Translations under genes and position numbers: made by a program
Notes under the pieces: generated by a model
Databases searched by the model: none
What the model saw: only the letters and a program-made list of their open reading frames with translations
Told to the model about the DNA's origin: nothing
Source: Chloroflexota bacterium
Lineage (GTDB): Bacteria > Chloroflexota > Dehalococcoidia > Tepidiformales > Tepidiformaceae
Assembly: GCA_016234445.1 (NCBI GenBank)
Contig: JACRBT010000004.1
Coordinates: 1-64,000, forward strand
Length of the DNA: 64,000 bases
Reading direction: 5' to 3'
In this document: one piece after another, positions 24,495-33,943 of the stretch
How positions within the stretch are numbered: the stretch's first letter is position 1
Layout of the letters: every line of letters starts with the position of its first letter

Positions 24495-26774
24495 ATGGCT
24501 GATTCGAACTCCGTCTCGCGGGCCGACATTCTCCTGGGCCGCCTTTCCCTGGAGCGGCGGGCGGCGCGCGTGCTCGGGACCGTCGAGGCCCGCGTCGCCC
24601 ACATGCGGACGGAGACGCGCCATGCGGTGCAGGCGCTCTTCAGCGGGCGCGAAGATGAGTTCACCCGGACGTTTGGCGACGACTATCTGCGATCGTTGAA
24701 GATGACCGCGCGCTTCGCCGACGCCCCGCGGGTGGAGGACATCGAGCGGTTCGCCCGCCATTGGCGGCCGCTGGTGCCGCCGGAGCCGGAAGTCCGGGCC
24801 GCGGTTATCCAGGCCATGAACGCGCGCTACGGGGTGTCACCGGGGACGGCGCCGCTGTCGTTCGAGTCGATGGGCTACGGCGACCCGGCGGTTGGCGAGG
24901 CGTATCAGCGGCTCTTTGGGGCGGCCCTCGACGCGGCCGCCCTCCCGGGGCGCGAGGAGCCAACCGCGGCCGCCGTGACCGAGGACGGGGACCTGGAGAA
25001 CCAGGCACTCCGGGACGCCGAGGCGGCGCTCGACTGGCTGAGCGTGCCGGCCGGGACGGTGCTGATGCGAGAAGGAGACCAGCCCGACTACCTCTACTTC
25101 GTCATCAGCGGCAGGCTCAGGGTCGCGGCGGGGTATGGGCGCGAACAACGGGTAATCGCCGACCTTGGGCGGGGAGAGCTCGTCGGGGAGATTGGCGTCC
25201 TGACCGGGGAACCGCGGACGGCCAACGTCACAGCGATGCGCGACAGCGAGGTGGTCCGGCTGCCCCAGGCGGAAGTGCTGCGGATGGCGCACCAATCGCC
25301 GCAAATGCTGCTGCGAGTCAACCACATCCTCGCTCAGCGCCTGCGGGTGGAGCTTTCGCCACGGCACCGGACGGGCTCGTCGCAGCTGACGCTGGCGGTC
25401 GTGGGGCTAAGCCCCGGCGTGCCGGTACGCGAACTGGCGGCGCGGCTGGTGGAGGAACTGGCGGCGCTGGGACCCGTCGCGCATGTGAGCAGGGATCGGG
25501 CCGAGGGCGAGTTCCCCCGGCTGCGGACCGCGGACCCATCGCAAGACGGGGAGCTCCTTGCATGGCTGAGCGAGCAGGAGGCCCGGCACCAGTTCGTCGT
25601 GTTCGAAGCGGACCGCGAACCGGGTCAGTGGACAGACCTCTGCATACGCCAGGCAGACCGGATCGCCCTGGTCGCCGACGAGAGCTCGGGGCCCGCGCTG
25701 ACGCCGGCCGAGGAGCGGGTAGCGGCGCTCAACGGCAGCGCGCGTCGGGAACTCGTGATCCTTCGGCCGTCGACGGAGGCGCACCCGAACGACACGCGCC
25801 GCTGGCTGGGGACGCGCCAGGTGGCGGCGCATCACAACGTCGTCCTTGCCGAGCGGGCGCACGTGGCGAGGTTCGCGCGGCGGCTGGTCGGGCAGGCGAT
25901 TGGGCTCGTGCTCGGCGGCGGCGGGGTGCGCGGGTATGCGCACATCGGCGCGTGGCGGGCGTTCGAAGAGGCGGGGATCGCGGTCGACACAATCGGGGGG
26001 ACGAGCGTGGGCGCAATCGTGGCGGCAGGCATCGCCACCGATCGCGACGCGGAAGCGATGGAGAGGCTCGGAAGAACGTTCGCCGAAGGCGGCATCACCG
26101 ACCTGACGTTGCCGATGGTTTCGTTCTTCCAGACCCGGAAGCTGACGTCGCTGCTTCGGAAGCACACCGAGAACCTGCGGATCGAAGACCTCTGGCGGCC
26201 GTTCTTCTGCATCTCGACATCGCTGACCCGCGCGGAGCCGGTGGTGCATTCGGAGGGGCCCCTGTGGCGGGCAGCACGGGCCAGCTCGGCCATCCCGGGG
26301 CTGTTCGCCCCGGTGACGGGGGCGAACGGCGACCTGCTGGTGGACGGGGGCATCATGAACAACGTCCCCGTGGATTCCATGCGGGCCGCGTGCGAACGCG
26401 GCCCGGTTATCGCGATCAATCTGAGCCCGCAGGTGGAGCACTCGGACGACTACCGCCTGGGACCCTCCGTGTCAGGCTGGCGGATTCTCTGGAGCCGGCT
26501 CAACCCGCTGGTGAAGCCGATCCAGGCGCCGTCGATCTTCACCACGCTGCTTCGCACAACGGAAGCCGGGAGCATTCACCGGATGCGGACGGGACAGGTG
26601 CTGGGGATGGCCGACCTCCTCATCAACCCGCCGATGGAGAAGTCCGGGCTGCTCGACTTTCGCAACTACGACGGGCTGGTGAAGGTTGGCTACGAGGCGA
26701 CGAAAGCCGCCCTCGACCAGTGGCTCGCGGAGAACCCGGAACTGAAGCAGCGCCTCGGCGTGAAACCCGCGTAG
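24495..26774 (+). CDS. cNMP-binding NTE-type patatin lipase/esterase
   Basis: A 759-residue protein. Residues 1-170 are a helical region of unknown kind; about 185-300 form a cyclic-nucleotide-binding domain (MREGDQPDYLYFVISGRLRV, GELVGEIGVLTGEPRTANVTA); about 305-460 resemble the central part of NTE-like proteins; and about 468-720 are the patatin domain with oxyanion loop GGGGVRGYAH, nucleophile S504 (GGTSVG) and catalytic D617 (VDGG). It should hydrolyse phospholipid or lysophospholipid ester bonds under control of a nucleotide or other small ligand. Neighbours are a MinD-like ATPase (0 bp) and a membrane GAF sensor (1 bp). Confidence 0.9.
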   Translation: MADSNSVSRADILLGRLSLERRAARVLGTVEARVAHMRTETRHAVQALFSGREDEFTRTFGDDYLRSLKMTARFADAPRVEDIERFARHWRPLVPPEPEVRAAVIQAMNARYGVSPGTAPLSFESMGYGDPAVGEAYQRLFGAALDAAALPGREEPTAAAVTEDGDLENQALRDAEAALDWLSVPAGTVLMREGDQPDYLYFVISGRLRVAAGYGREQRVIADLGRGELVGEIGVLTGEPRTANVTAMRDSEVVRLPQAEVLRMAHQSPQMLLRVNHILAQRLRVELSPRHRTGSSQLTLAVVGLSPGVPVRELAARLVEELAALGPVAHVSRDRAEGEFPRLRTADPSQDGELLAWLSEQEARHQFVVFEADREPGQWTDLCIRQADRIALVADESSGPALTPAEERVAALNGSARRELVILRPSTEAHPNDTRRWLGTRQVAAHHNVVLAERAHVARFARRLVGQAIGLVLGGGGVRGYAHIGAWRAFEEAGIAVDTIGGTSVGAIVAAGIATDRDAEAMERLGRTFAEGGITDLTLPMVSFFQTRKLTSLLRKHTENLRIEDLWRPFFCISTSLTRAEPVVHSEGPLWRAARASSAIPGLFAPVTGANGDLLVDGGIMNNVPVDSMRAACERGPVIAINLSPQVEHSDDYRLGPSVSGWRILWSRLNPLVKPIQAPSIFTTLLRTTEAGSIHRMRTGQVLGMADLLINPPMEKSGLLDFRNYDGLVKVGYEATKAALDQWLAENPELKQRLGVKPA

Positions 26775-26775
26775 A

Positions 26776-28767
26776 ATGGCGCCAATGGTGGATAGCCCCG
26801 CGGACCCGGCCCCTCTTGCCCTGACGCGGATGCTCGGGCGCCCGTTTGGGACCGACGAGCAGGGCCGGCCGATCGACCACGGCAGCGGGAAGCTGATCGT
26901 TGGCGCGGTAGAGTGGTTGAAGCACTGCGTGGCGGCGAGAGCAGCGGCCGAAGCGCCCCCGGGACTTCCGGCCCCAGAACTGGCAACGCGCGTGGAGGAA
27001 GCTCAAGACCGAGCGATCGAACGGCTGGTCGTCATGTTGAACGCGGCAATCGACGACCCCCGCTACTGGATCACCCGGGATTACCTGCTCAACGAGCGAA
27101 ACCGCTATTCCTACGAATTCCGCCTGTTCGTAGCCGAATACTGCCGGGTCATCTCCGGGGACACGGCCTTCTTTCAGCACGCGGGGGCGCGGGCGATCCC
27201 GGGGGCGGTGAGCCTGCTCGGGCGGCCCCTGGGGATTCAGCGAACCTACGCGGTCTTGCCGAAGTTCACGGCGAAGTTCGTGAGGACCGACCTGCGAGTC
27301 GTGCACACGACTCCCACTTCCGCCGTGATCCGGTGGTACGGCGCCGACCAGACGGAGTTCGTCCCCCCGCCGCACCGCGACGCCTACGTCCGATACGCCT
27401 GCGCGGCCTACCGCGGGGGTTACGCAGCGATTCCCACGCACGTCTTCGGGCTGCCAGGCGCCGCGGTTGAGGAGCTGCGTTGTCAGTCGGACGGGTCGGA
27501 CTACTGCGAGTGGCGCTTCGACTGGGTGAACGCAGACGTGGCCGCGGGCAAGTGGCTGTTGCTCGGCGGGGGCGTGGCGACCGTGGCGCTGCTTGGTGCG
27601 GTAGCAGCGGGGCTGCCCGGGGCCGCCGTCCTCGGGTTTGGCGGGGCGCTGATCCCCGTGGGAGTCGCCTGGCACGTCCGTTCGACGGCCCGCGTCGGCG
27701 CCCACCGGGACGTGCTCCAGAAGCAGCTGATGGAGGAACGCGACCTCGCCGAGGAAGAGTACGACAAGAGCGAGCAGGCGAATGCGAACCTGCAGATGGC
27801 AAACGTCGAGCTCACACAGCGGATCTCTGAGCTCACCATCCTCCACGAGGCCGCACTGACGCTGAGCACCACGCTCGAGGTCGATGCGATCCTCGACCAG
27901 GCGTTGACCGCGGTCGTCCGGCACCTCGGGTTCGACCGCGCCCTGGCGATGCTTGGCGACGACGAGCAGGAGGTGCTGCACCGCTGCCGGGCAGTCGGGG
28001 GCACGGAGGAGATGGCGGCGAGGCTCGACGCGCTGGAACTGCCCTACTCGCTCGACGTGTCGCAGTTGGTGCAGGCGTTCCATGCGAAAGAACCGCTGCT
28101 TTTCGAACACGTAGACCAGGACCCGCACGAGGGCAACCGGAACCTGGCGCGGGCACTGGGCGCGAGTTCGTTCATCGCGACACCACTCATCACCAAGGGG
28201 CGGCATGTGGGTGTGCTCGCCGTCGACAACGGCCTCACGGGGCGGACGCTCGACCGGGGGAGTATGTCGCTGCTGCTGACGCTCGGGAGGCAGGTGGCGG
28301 CCGCGATCGAGACGGCCCGGCTGTACGCGGAAGTCGAAGCGCAGAACAGGAACCTGGAAGAGCGGGTCGCGGCGCGGACCGCTGAACTGGAAACGACGAC
28401 CGCTGACCTGGGACGCGAACTCGCAGAGCGGCGCCGCCTGCGGGAGCGCGAGCTGGAGTACCTCGCGCAGGTCAACCGGGTGGTGGCGGCCGCCGGCGCG
28501 GTGGAAGCCGACGCGTTTGACCCGCGCTCGCTGGATGAGACGGCGGCGCGTGGCGACGAACTCGGGCAGCTGGCGCGCACGTTCCAGCGGATGGCAGGGC
28601 ACATGATCGAGCGGGAGTACCGGCTGAAGCAGGAAGTGCTCGAACTCCGCATCGAAATCGACAGCGCCCGCCAGGCGAAGCAAGTCGCGGAGATCGTCGA
28701 TACCGAGTACTTCAGAGAACTCCGGGCGCAAGCGCGGGACCTCCGCCGGATCGTTACGAAGGCCTGA
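26776..28767 (+). CDS. Membrane sensor with V4R-like and GAF domains, no output domain
   Basis: A 663-residue protein. Residues about 100-250 look like a 4-vinyl-reductase (V4R)-type ligand domain, ending in the typical Cys motif LRCQSDGSDYCEWRF. Two transmembrane segments lie at about 258-300, then a coiled coil (about 310-355), a GAF domain (about 355-515; ELTILHEAALTLSTTLEVD, ATPLITKGRHVGVLAVDNG), a second coiled coil, and a HAMP-like stretch (RGDELGQLARTFQRMAGHM). No kinase, cyclase or GGDEF domain follows, so the signal must pass to a partner, perhaps the adjoining patatin or ATPase. Start is ATG26776 or ATG26785. Confidence 0.8.
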   Translation: MAPMVDSPADPAPLALTRMLGRPFGTDEQGRPIDHGSGKLIVGAVEWLKHCVAARAAAEAPPGLPAPELATRVEEAQDRAIERLVVMLNAAIDDPRYWITRDYLLNERNRYSYEFRLFVAEYCRVISGDTAFFQHAGARAIPGAVSLLGRPLGIQRTYAVLPKFTAKFVRTDLRVVHTTPTSAVIRWYGADQTEFVPPPHRDAYVRYACAAYRGGYAAIPTHVFGLPGAAVEELRCQSDGSDYCEWRFDWVNADVAAGKWLLLGGGVATVALLGAVAAGLPGAAVLGFGGALIPVGVAWHVRSTARVGAHRDVLQKQLMEERDLAEEEYDKSEQANANLQMANVELTQRISELTILHEAALTLSTTLEVDAILDQALTAVVRHLGFDRALAMLGDDEQEVLHRCRAVGGTEEMAARLDALELPYSLDVSQLVQAFHAKEPLLFEHVDQDPHEGNRNLARALGASSFIATPLITKGRHVGVLAVDNGLTGRTLDRGSMSLLLTLGRQVAAAIETARLYAEVEAQNRNLEERVAARTAELETTTADLGRELAERRRLRERELEYLAQVNRVVAAAGAVEADAFDPRSLDETAARGDELGQLARTFQRMAGHMIEREYRLKQEVLELRIEIDSARQAKQVAEIVDTEYFRELRAQARDLRRIVTKA

Positions 28768-28773
28768 CGGGAG

Positions 28774-31260
28774 TCAGCGCCGGCGCCGGCGGAAGAGCGA
28801 GGTGCGGGAGTCCTTGCGCACCTGCACCACCACGGTCGCAGCGCTGAAGAGGATGCTAAATCCCGCGAGGACGGCCCAGCGGGAGGCCTCGCTGATGGCG
28901 AAAGCGCCTTCATACGGGCGGTATTCCAGCTGAACCTCGACGGGGTCGGCCTGGCCGGTGACCTTGAGGCGCTGGACCGACTGGGCTGCCAGGCGGTCTT
29001 CAAGGCCGGTGATGCTGCCGCCGAGCTCGAGCCCCCATTTCGTGGTGGTGAACTGGGAGGCGACGCTCGACACCGGGCTCATCTCCGACTTGGGGATGGT
29101 GGCGCCGGCGAAGATGAGCTGGGGGATCAGGGCGAGGATGACCAGGATGGCGGCGCGGTCGGCGTTGGCGCTGACGGCGGAGATGAGCATCCCCATGGTT
29201 GCGCCGGCGAAGGAGACGAGGGCGAGGAGCGCCCCCAGCTGGAGCAGGGTTTCTCCGGTGGGCGACGGGAAGTCCACCTTCAGCGAAAGCACGGCAATGA
29301 AGAGGAAGCCCTGGAAGATGGCGAAGGCCGCGGCCACGGCGACCTTCGAGAACACGTAGGCCGCGGGGGACAGCCCGACGAGCCGTTCGCGGCGGAAGAC
29401 GCCGGCCTCGCCGGTGATCGCGTTGGCCGAAGTGAAGGCGCCGAGGAAGAGGGTGATGGCACAGGCGAGATAGAGCAGGATCACCGCCTGTTGGGCGTTG
29501 CCGCCGTCGGCGCGAAGGGGCTCGAAGACGGCGGCTTCGAAGCTCCCGGTGAGGATGGCCGCGAGGATCGGGGCGCCGGCGAGGCGGAGGGCCAGGTTCA
29601 CGCGGTCGCGCGAAAGGAGGCGCGCGTTCCGGCGGACGAGCTGGCCGAACTGGCCGATTGCACCGAGCGTCCGCGGGCGCGCTGAGCTGTCGCCGGCGTC
29701 GCGGGATTCACGGCGAAGGTCGTGGAGGGCGTGGAGGGCGTCCCGGCGGCGGAAAGCGGGCGATTCGCGGTAGCGTTCCACACCCTCCCGGGGGTCACCG
29801 CCGAGGGCCGCGTAGACGTCGGCGAAGTCGTCAACCTTGAAGTGGTCCAGGGCCTCGCCGGGGGAACCGTCGAAGACGACGTGGCCTCGGTTGACGGCGA
29901 TCACGCGGTCGCAGAGACGGATGTTCCGGGTGGCGTGGGTGGTGATGACGATGGTGCGGCCTTCGTCGGCGAGCTCGCGAAGCTGCAGCATGAGGGCCGC
30001 GTCGAGGCCGGGGTCGAGGCCGGAGGTTGGCTCGTCGAGGAAGACGACGCCGGGATCGGTCAGGAGCTCGGCGGCGATGCAGGCGCGCTTCCGCTGGCCG
30101 CCACTGAGCTTGCCTACCAGGAGGTCGGCCTGGAGTTCGAGATGAAGCCGGTGAAGGAGCCCGGCGATGCGCTGGTCGACATCGGACCGGAGCGTGCCGG
30201 GAGGAAGCCTGAGGCCCGCGGCGAACCTCAGCGACTCCCGGACGGTGAGTTCCTGGTGGACGATGTCGTATTGCGGCACGTACCCGAGGATGGAGCGGAG
30301 CCGGGCCGGGTCCTGGGCGATGGGCACGCCGCCGTAAAGGACTTCGCCGGCGGAGCGGGGCACGAGGGCGATCAGCGCGTTCAGGAGCGTGCTCTTGCCG
30401 GCGCCCGAGGGCCCGACGATAGCGACGAGCTCGCCGGGCTCGATGGAGACGTCGACATCCGTGAGGAGGTCGCGCTCGCCGATCCGGACGCCAAGGCCGC
30501 GGGATTCGACAGCGACGCCGACGCCGGCTGGCGCGCGGTAGAGCACGCGATCGCGCAGGTACAAGCGCACGGAAGCGAGGCGAAGGGTGTCCCCCTCGGC
30601 CAGGGGGGCTTCGTGGATGGGGTTTCGATTCAGGAGTGTCCCGGTGGCGCTCCCGCCGTCGACGACGACCCACTGGCCGTCGCGCGAGATGAGGGTCGCG
30701 TGGACGGCGGCGATGCCGGGGTCGGCGAGGACGACTTCGTTGGCCGATTCGCTGCCAATCCGGATGGGGCCGTCGCCGGAGAGGACGGCGAGGGCGCGGC
30801 CGCCAGCCGGCCGGGGCGCCTCGGCAAGGCGGACGGCAACGACGCGGCGAATTTCGTCGTCCAGTTCGGGCCGGGCGCGGACCAGCGCCTCGAAGCGCTC
30901 CCGAGAGATGGCGGCGACGCGGCTGGGTCCATCGCTGGTCACAGAGGCGTTGCGAGGGTCCCCGGTGACAAGGGCCATTTCGCCGAACACGTCCCCGGCC
31001 CCCAGTCTTGCGAGGAAGACGGCAGTGCCGTTGGCGTCGTGGGCAACCTCCACCTGGCCTTCGAGGATGACGAACATGGCGTCGCCCGGGTCGCCTTCGC
31101 GGACGATGGTGTCCCCGGCGGCGAACTCGCGGACGGTGACCGAAGCGGCCAGTTCATCCATCTCGTCGGCGTCGAGAGGCGCGAACCAGGCGACGCGGGC
31201 GAATCGGGCCCTCACGGCGTCGCGGGTGTCGTCGGTAAGGGCAGGGCCGGCCACGGTCAT
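28774..31260 (-). CDS. ABC exporter with N-terminal cNMP-binding and FHA domains
   Basis: An 828-residue ABCG-type half-transporter. Residues about 20-150 form a cyclic-nucleotide-binding domain (IVREGDPGDAMFVILEGQVEV, FGEMALVTGDPRNASVT); about 165-250 an FHA phosphothreonine-binding domain (IRIGSESANEVVL, HATLI); about 258-490 an ATPase (Walker A GPSGAGKST, signature LSGGQRKR, Walker B VVFLDEPTSGLD); and about 545-815 an ABC2 membrane domain with six segments. It probably exports a lipid or hydrophobic compound as a homodimer. It is convergent with the ParA-patatin-GAF operon, with 6 bp between stops, and shares the cNMP-binding domain with the patatin. Confidence 0.92.
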   Translation of the reverse strand: MTVAGPALTDDTRDAVRARFARVAWFAPLDADEMDELAASVTVREFAAGDTIVREGDPGDAMFVILEGQVEVAHDANGTAVFLARLGAGDVFGEMALVTGDPRNASVTSDGPSRVAAISRERFEALVRARPELDDEIRRVVAVRLAEAPRPAGGRALAVLSGDGPIRIGSESANEVVLADPGIAAVHATLISRDGQWVVVDGGSATGTLLNRNPIHEAPLAEGDTLRLASVRLYLRDRVLYRAPAGVGVAVESRGLGVRIGERDLLTDVDVSIEPGELVAIVGPSGAGKSTLLNALIALVPRSAGEVLYGGVPIAQDPARLRSILGYVPQYDIVHQELTVRESLRFAAGLRLPPGTLRSDVDQRIAGLLHRLHLELQADLLVGKLSGGQRKRACIAAELLTDPGVVFLDEPTSGLDPGLDAALMLQLRELADEGRTIVITTHATRNIRLCDRVIAVNRGHVVFDGSPGEALDHFKVDDFADVYAALGGDPREGVERYRESPAFRRRDALHALHDLRRESRDAGDSSARPRTLGAIGQFGQLVRRNARLLSRDRVNLALRLAGAPILAAILTGSFEAAVFEPLRADGGNAQQAVILLYLACAITLFLGAFTSANAITGEAGVFRRERLVGLSPAAYVFSKVAVAAAFAIFQGFLFIAVLSLKVDFPSPTGETLLQLGALLALVSFAGATMGMLISAVSANADRAAILVILALIPQLIFAGATIPKSEMSPVSSVASQFTTTKWGLELGGSITGLEDRLAAQSVQRLKVTGQADPVEVQLEYRPYEGAFAISEASRWAVLAGFSILFSAATVVVQVRKDSRTSLFRRRRR

Positions 31261-31350
31261 CGTTGGTCCTCCGCGTCATCCCGTCCGGGGGGCGGGTGTA
31301 GTCAACGGTACCGGCGCGCTACAGGGTAGGTGGGGGGCGGGACACCGTCG

Positions 31351-32559
31351 TCAGTCGAGGGCGTGGGTGCTGCTTTCCGGGGGGCCCTCGTCGCCGCGGC
31401 CGCGCATCACGTCCCAGGCAGCGCGAGCGGTGTGGGGGATGTCGGTACGATTGACGATGAGAATGACGAGGCAGAGCGCGGTATAGGCGCTGGCATACAC
31501 GAGGCGGGCCCGCTCATCGGTAATGAAGAGTTGCGTGGCGAAGAGGAGGAAGAGGGCGACCGCTTCCTTGCGGCCCATGCGGAGGTTCGCGAAGACGGCG
31601 ATGGCGAAGGCGGACTGGGCGGCCGTGAGGAAGATCTCCTCGCGCTGACGGTCGTCGAGGGGAAGACCCGAGGTGAAGGAGAATTCGCCCGCCGACAGGA
31701 GGAAGGCGATTGGCAAGGTGCCGATCAGGAGCGTCCACTGGTTCACCTTGGACGAGATGAGGACGCCCATGCCGGCGGCGGCCCGGCCGCGCCAGGCAAG
31801 GAGCCCCGCCACGAGCACTTCCGGGGACTCCGAAGCGAGGGGGGCGAGCCACTGGATCAGGAGGAATTCGGACACGCCGAAACGTTCGCCGATGTGGACG
31901 AGGGCCTCGGCGAAGGGCTCGGCCGAGGTGAAGATGACGACGGCCGAAAAGACGAGGACGATCACGACAAGGGGGCGGCGCTTCCTGTCGGGCAGGGCTC
32001 CCATGGCCTTCGCGGGGCCGACGAGCTCGACTTCCTCGGCTTCGACGCGGGAAGTGAAGAAGAGATAGATGACGAAGAGCGAGACGAGCACGATGGTGTC
32101 GATAACGCTCACTGAGTGGCGCAGCGGGATGAGGAGCACATAGAGAGTGGCGACACTGAGGAACGCGAGTTCGAGACTCCGCTGGCGGTCGACGATGAGT
32201 TCCTTGAGGCGAGTCCGGAAGAAGAAAAGGGCGAAGACGACCGGCCAGCCGACACCAATCAGGAGCCGGTTTCCGCCGGTCATGTTGGCGATGGCAAGGC
32301 CCTTTTCGGCTTCTTCGGCGCTTCCGCCGGCCTTCCAGGCGAGGACGAAGTCGACCGCGTATTCGGGGAGGACTGCGATGATGGCGATCACGGCGAGCGC
32401 GAGGCCCTGGGAGATGTCCATCTCGGCCGTTTCGGCGGCCCAACTGAGAAGGAAGGCGGCCGAAAGGATGGCGACGCCGAAGATGAGGGCCGCAAGTACC
32501 TCGTCGGGGTGGGTTCCCGTCAGCCGGAGGACGATGCCGGGGAGGCCAAGGGCGACCAT
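31351..32559 (-). CDS. Sodium/calcium exchanger family membrane protein
   Basis: A 402-residue CaCA-superfamily cation antiporter with about ten transmembrane segments in two inverted halves. The alpha-repeat motifs are visible as VLPEYAVDFVLAW (first half) and LAPLASESPEVLVAG (second half), each supplying an acidic ion ligand, with GNRLLIG and SSKVNQWTLLIG nearby. It is likely to move Ca2+ out in exchange for Na+ or H+. It is monocistronic as far as seen. Confidence 0.92.
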   Translation of the reverse strand: MVALGLPGIVLRLTGTHPDEVLAALIFGVAILSAAFLLSWAAETAEMDISQGLALAVIAIIAVLPEYAVDFVLAWKAGGSAEEAEKGLAIANMTGGNRLLIGVGWPVVFALFFFRTRLKELIVDRQRSLELAFLSVATLYVLLIPLRHSVSVIDTIVLVSLFVIYLFFTSRVEAEEVELVGPAKAMGALPDRKRRPLVVIVLVFSAVVIFTSAEPFAEALVHIGERFGVSEFLLIQWLAPLASESPEVLVAGLLAWRGRAAAGMGVLISSKVNQWTLLIGTLPIAFLLSAGEFSFTSGLPLDDRQREEIFLTAAQSAFAIAVFANLRMGRKEAVALFLLFATQLFITDERARLVYASAYTALCLVILIVNRTDIPHTARAAWDVMRGRGDEGPPESSTHALD

Positions 32560-32768
32560 GGCACCGATCGCCAGCCAGGATGCAAATCTGCCTCCCTCGG
32601 AGGCCGGCGTGTGTGAATGCTCGCCCAGGGTGCTTCTCCCGGTTTGCTGTTTGGCGCCGCCAGCTGGCGACCGTATGGGTCAAAGGAATGCCGGGCGCGA
32701 TGGCGGCCCGGCGGGTTGGCTAAGTCTACCGGGCCGCTGTCCGAGCGGCTAGCGAAACGTCTTGCCGG

Positions 32769-33482
32769 TCATTCGTAGAAGGCGACTGGCTCGGCGGTCT
32801 CCCAGAAGTTGTTGAGCTCGCCTTGGGGGAGGCCCCGGCCAGGGTAGAACCGGCCCTTGTGCATCTCCTCCACCATCTGGCCGGCGCTTTCCAGCTGCTC
32901 CTCGAAGACGGCGGTGAAGTAGCCGATGCCCTGGGTCGAATGCGCGTCCGAGCCGCCGGTACCGGGCTTTCCGAGGATCTTCGCGACCTGGAGGGCGAAG
33001 TAGTTCTCGCGAGGGGTGTTGCAACCGTTGAGGACTTCGATCCCGTGGACCAGCTGAAAAACCGGGAGCTTCGCCGCCTGCTCCGGGGTCAGGTTGAACG
33101 GCTCCTTGCCTTCGCGCTTGAAGTGGACGGGGTCGAAGAAGTGGCGGAACGGGTGGGCGACGACGAGGAAGGCGCCCTGTTCGTCGGCGACTTCACGCAG
33201 GCGGGCGAGGCGGCGGATGCCCCCTTCGTAGCCTTTGAGGCCGATGGCGAGGATGTGCCCCATGTCGGTGGAGACTTCCATGCCGTTGGAGACGAAGATG
33301 CCTTCGTGCTTCTGGCGGAAGGGAGCGAGGTCCCACGACTCCCACATGCGGTCGTGTTCGGTGATGTTGACGCCGGTGAGCCCGACCCGCCGGGCCTCTT
33401 CGATAAGGTCGTCGGGGTTGAGCATGGAGTCGGAAGCGCCCTTCGTCGTGTGCAGGTGCATGTCGATGATGGTGCCCGGCAC
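32769..33482 (-). CDS. PHP-domain metal-dependent phosphoesterase
   Basis: A 237-residue PHP-fold hydrolase. Metal-binding motifs are intact: DMHLHT (H9, H11), TEHD, VAHPFRH and GGSDAHST near the C-terminus. Stand-alone PHP proteins hydrolyse nucleotide or sugar phosphates (3',5'-bisphosphates, histidinol phosphate and others); the substrate is not evident. It is the last gene of a minus-strand run from the SRP RNA through ispE and the small membrane protein. Confidence 0.88.
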   Translation of the reverse strand: MPGTIIDMHLHTTKGASDSMLNPDDLIEEARRVGLTGVNITEHDRMWESWDLAPFRQKHEGIFVSNGMEVSTDMGHILAIGLKGYEGGIRRLARLREVADEQGAFLVVAHPFRHFFDPVHFKREGKEPFNLTPEQAAKLPVFQLVHGIEVLNGCNTPRENYFALQVAKILGKPGTGGSDAHSTQGIGYFTAVFEEQLESAGQMVEEMHKGRFYPGRGLPQGELNNFWETAEPVAFYE

Positions 33483-33529
33483 TCGCGCCTCCGTCGTTTG
33501 TTCAGGGTTTCACGAACCGGGTGAGTATA

Positions 33530-33943
33530 TCACCCGCTCGCCAGCAGAGGCAGCACCCAGCCGAAGAGTGCGACGAAGATGGCGGACATCGACAGCCAGA
33601 GCCACCAGTAGCGGCGAAAGAAGATGACGAGCGGTGGCAGGGGGAACCAGGCCAGGGCGGCGACGATGAGCGTGAAGACGCCGCTGGGGCTGCCAAGGAC
33701 GTCCCGCCGCGATTCGAAGCCGCCGACTTCGTAGAGCGAACCGAGGATGAGGCCAGCCATGGTCCAGGCGAGGGTGGTGCCGATGGAGATGGGCACGGCG
33801 AGCAGCGCCCCCGGGACATCGGGCGAGAACCAGCGCGAGAGCAGGGAGGCGTCGCGCATGCGGGTGACGAGGAAGGTGAGGGCGACCGTGGAAGCGATTG
33901 CCATGGCATAGCCGAGAAGCCAGCCGGCGATCACCGCCTCCAC
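33530..33943 (-). CDS. Small membrane protein of unknown function
   Basis: A 137-residue protein with about four hydrophobic segments (near residues 5-25, 45-70, 88-108 and 115-135), separated by short charged loops including FSPDVPGALL. I recognise no family. Its start overlaps the 3' end of ispE by 13 bp, implying translational coupling. Confidence 0.72.
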   Translation of the reverse strand: MEAVIAGWLLGYAMAIASTVALTFLVTRMRDASLLSRWFSPDVPGALLAVPISIGTTLAWTMAGLILGSLYEVGGFESRRDVLGSPSGVFTLIVAALAWFPLPPLVIFFRRYWWLWLSMSAIFVALFGWVLPLLASG

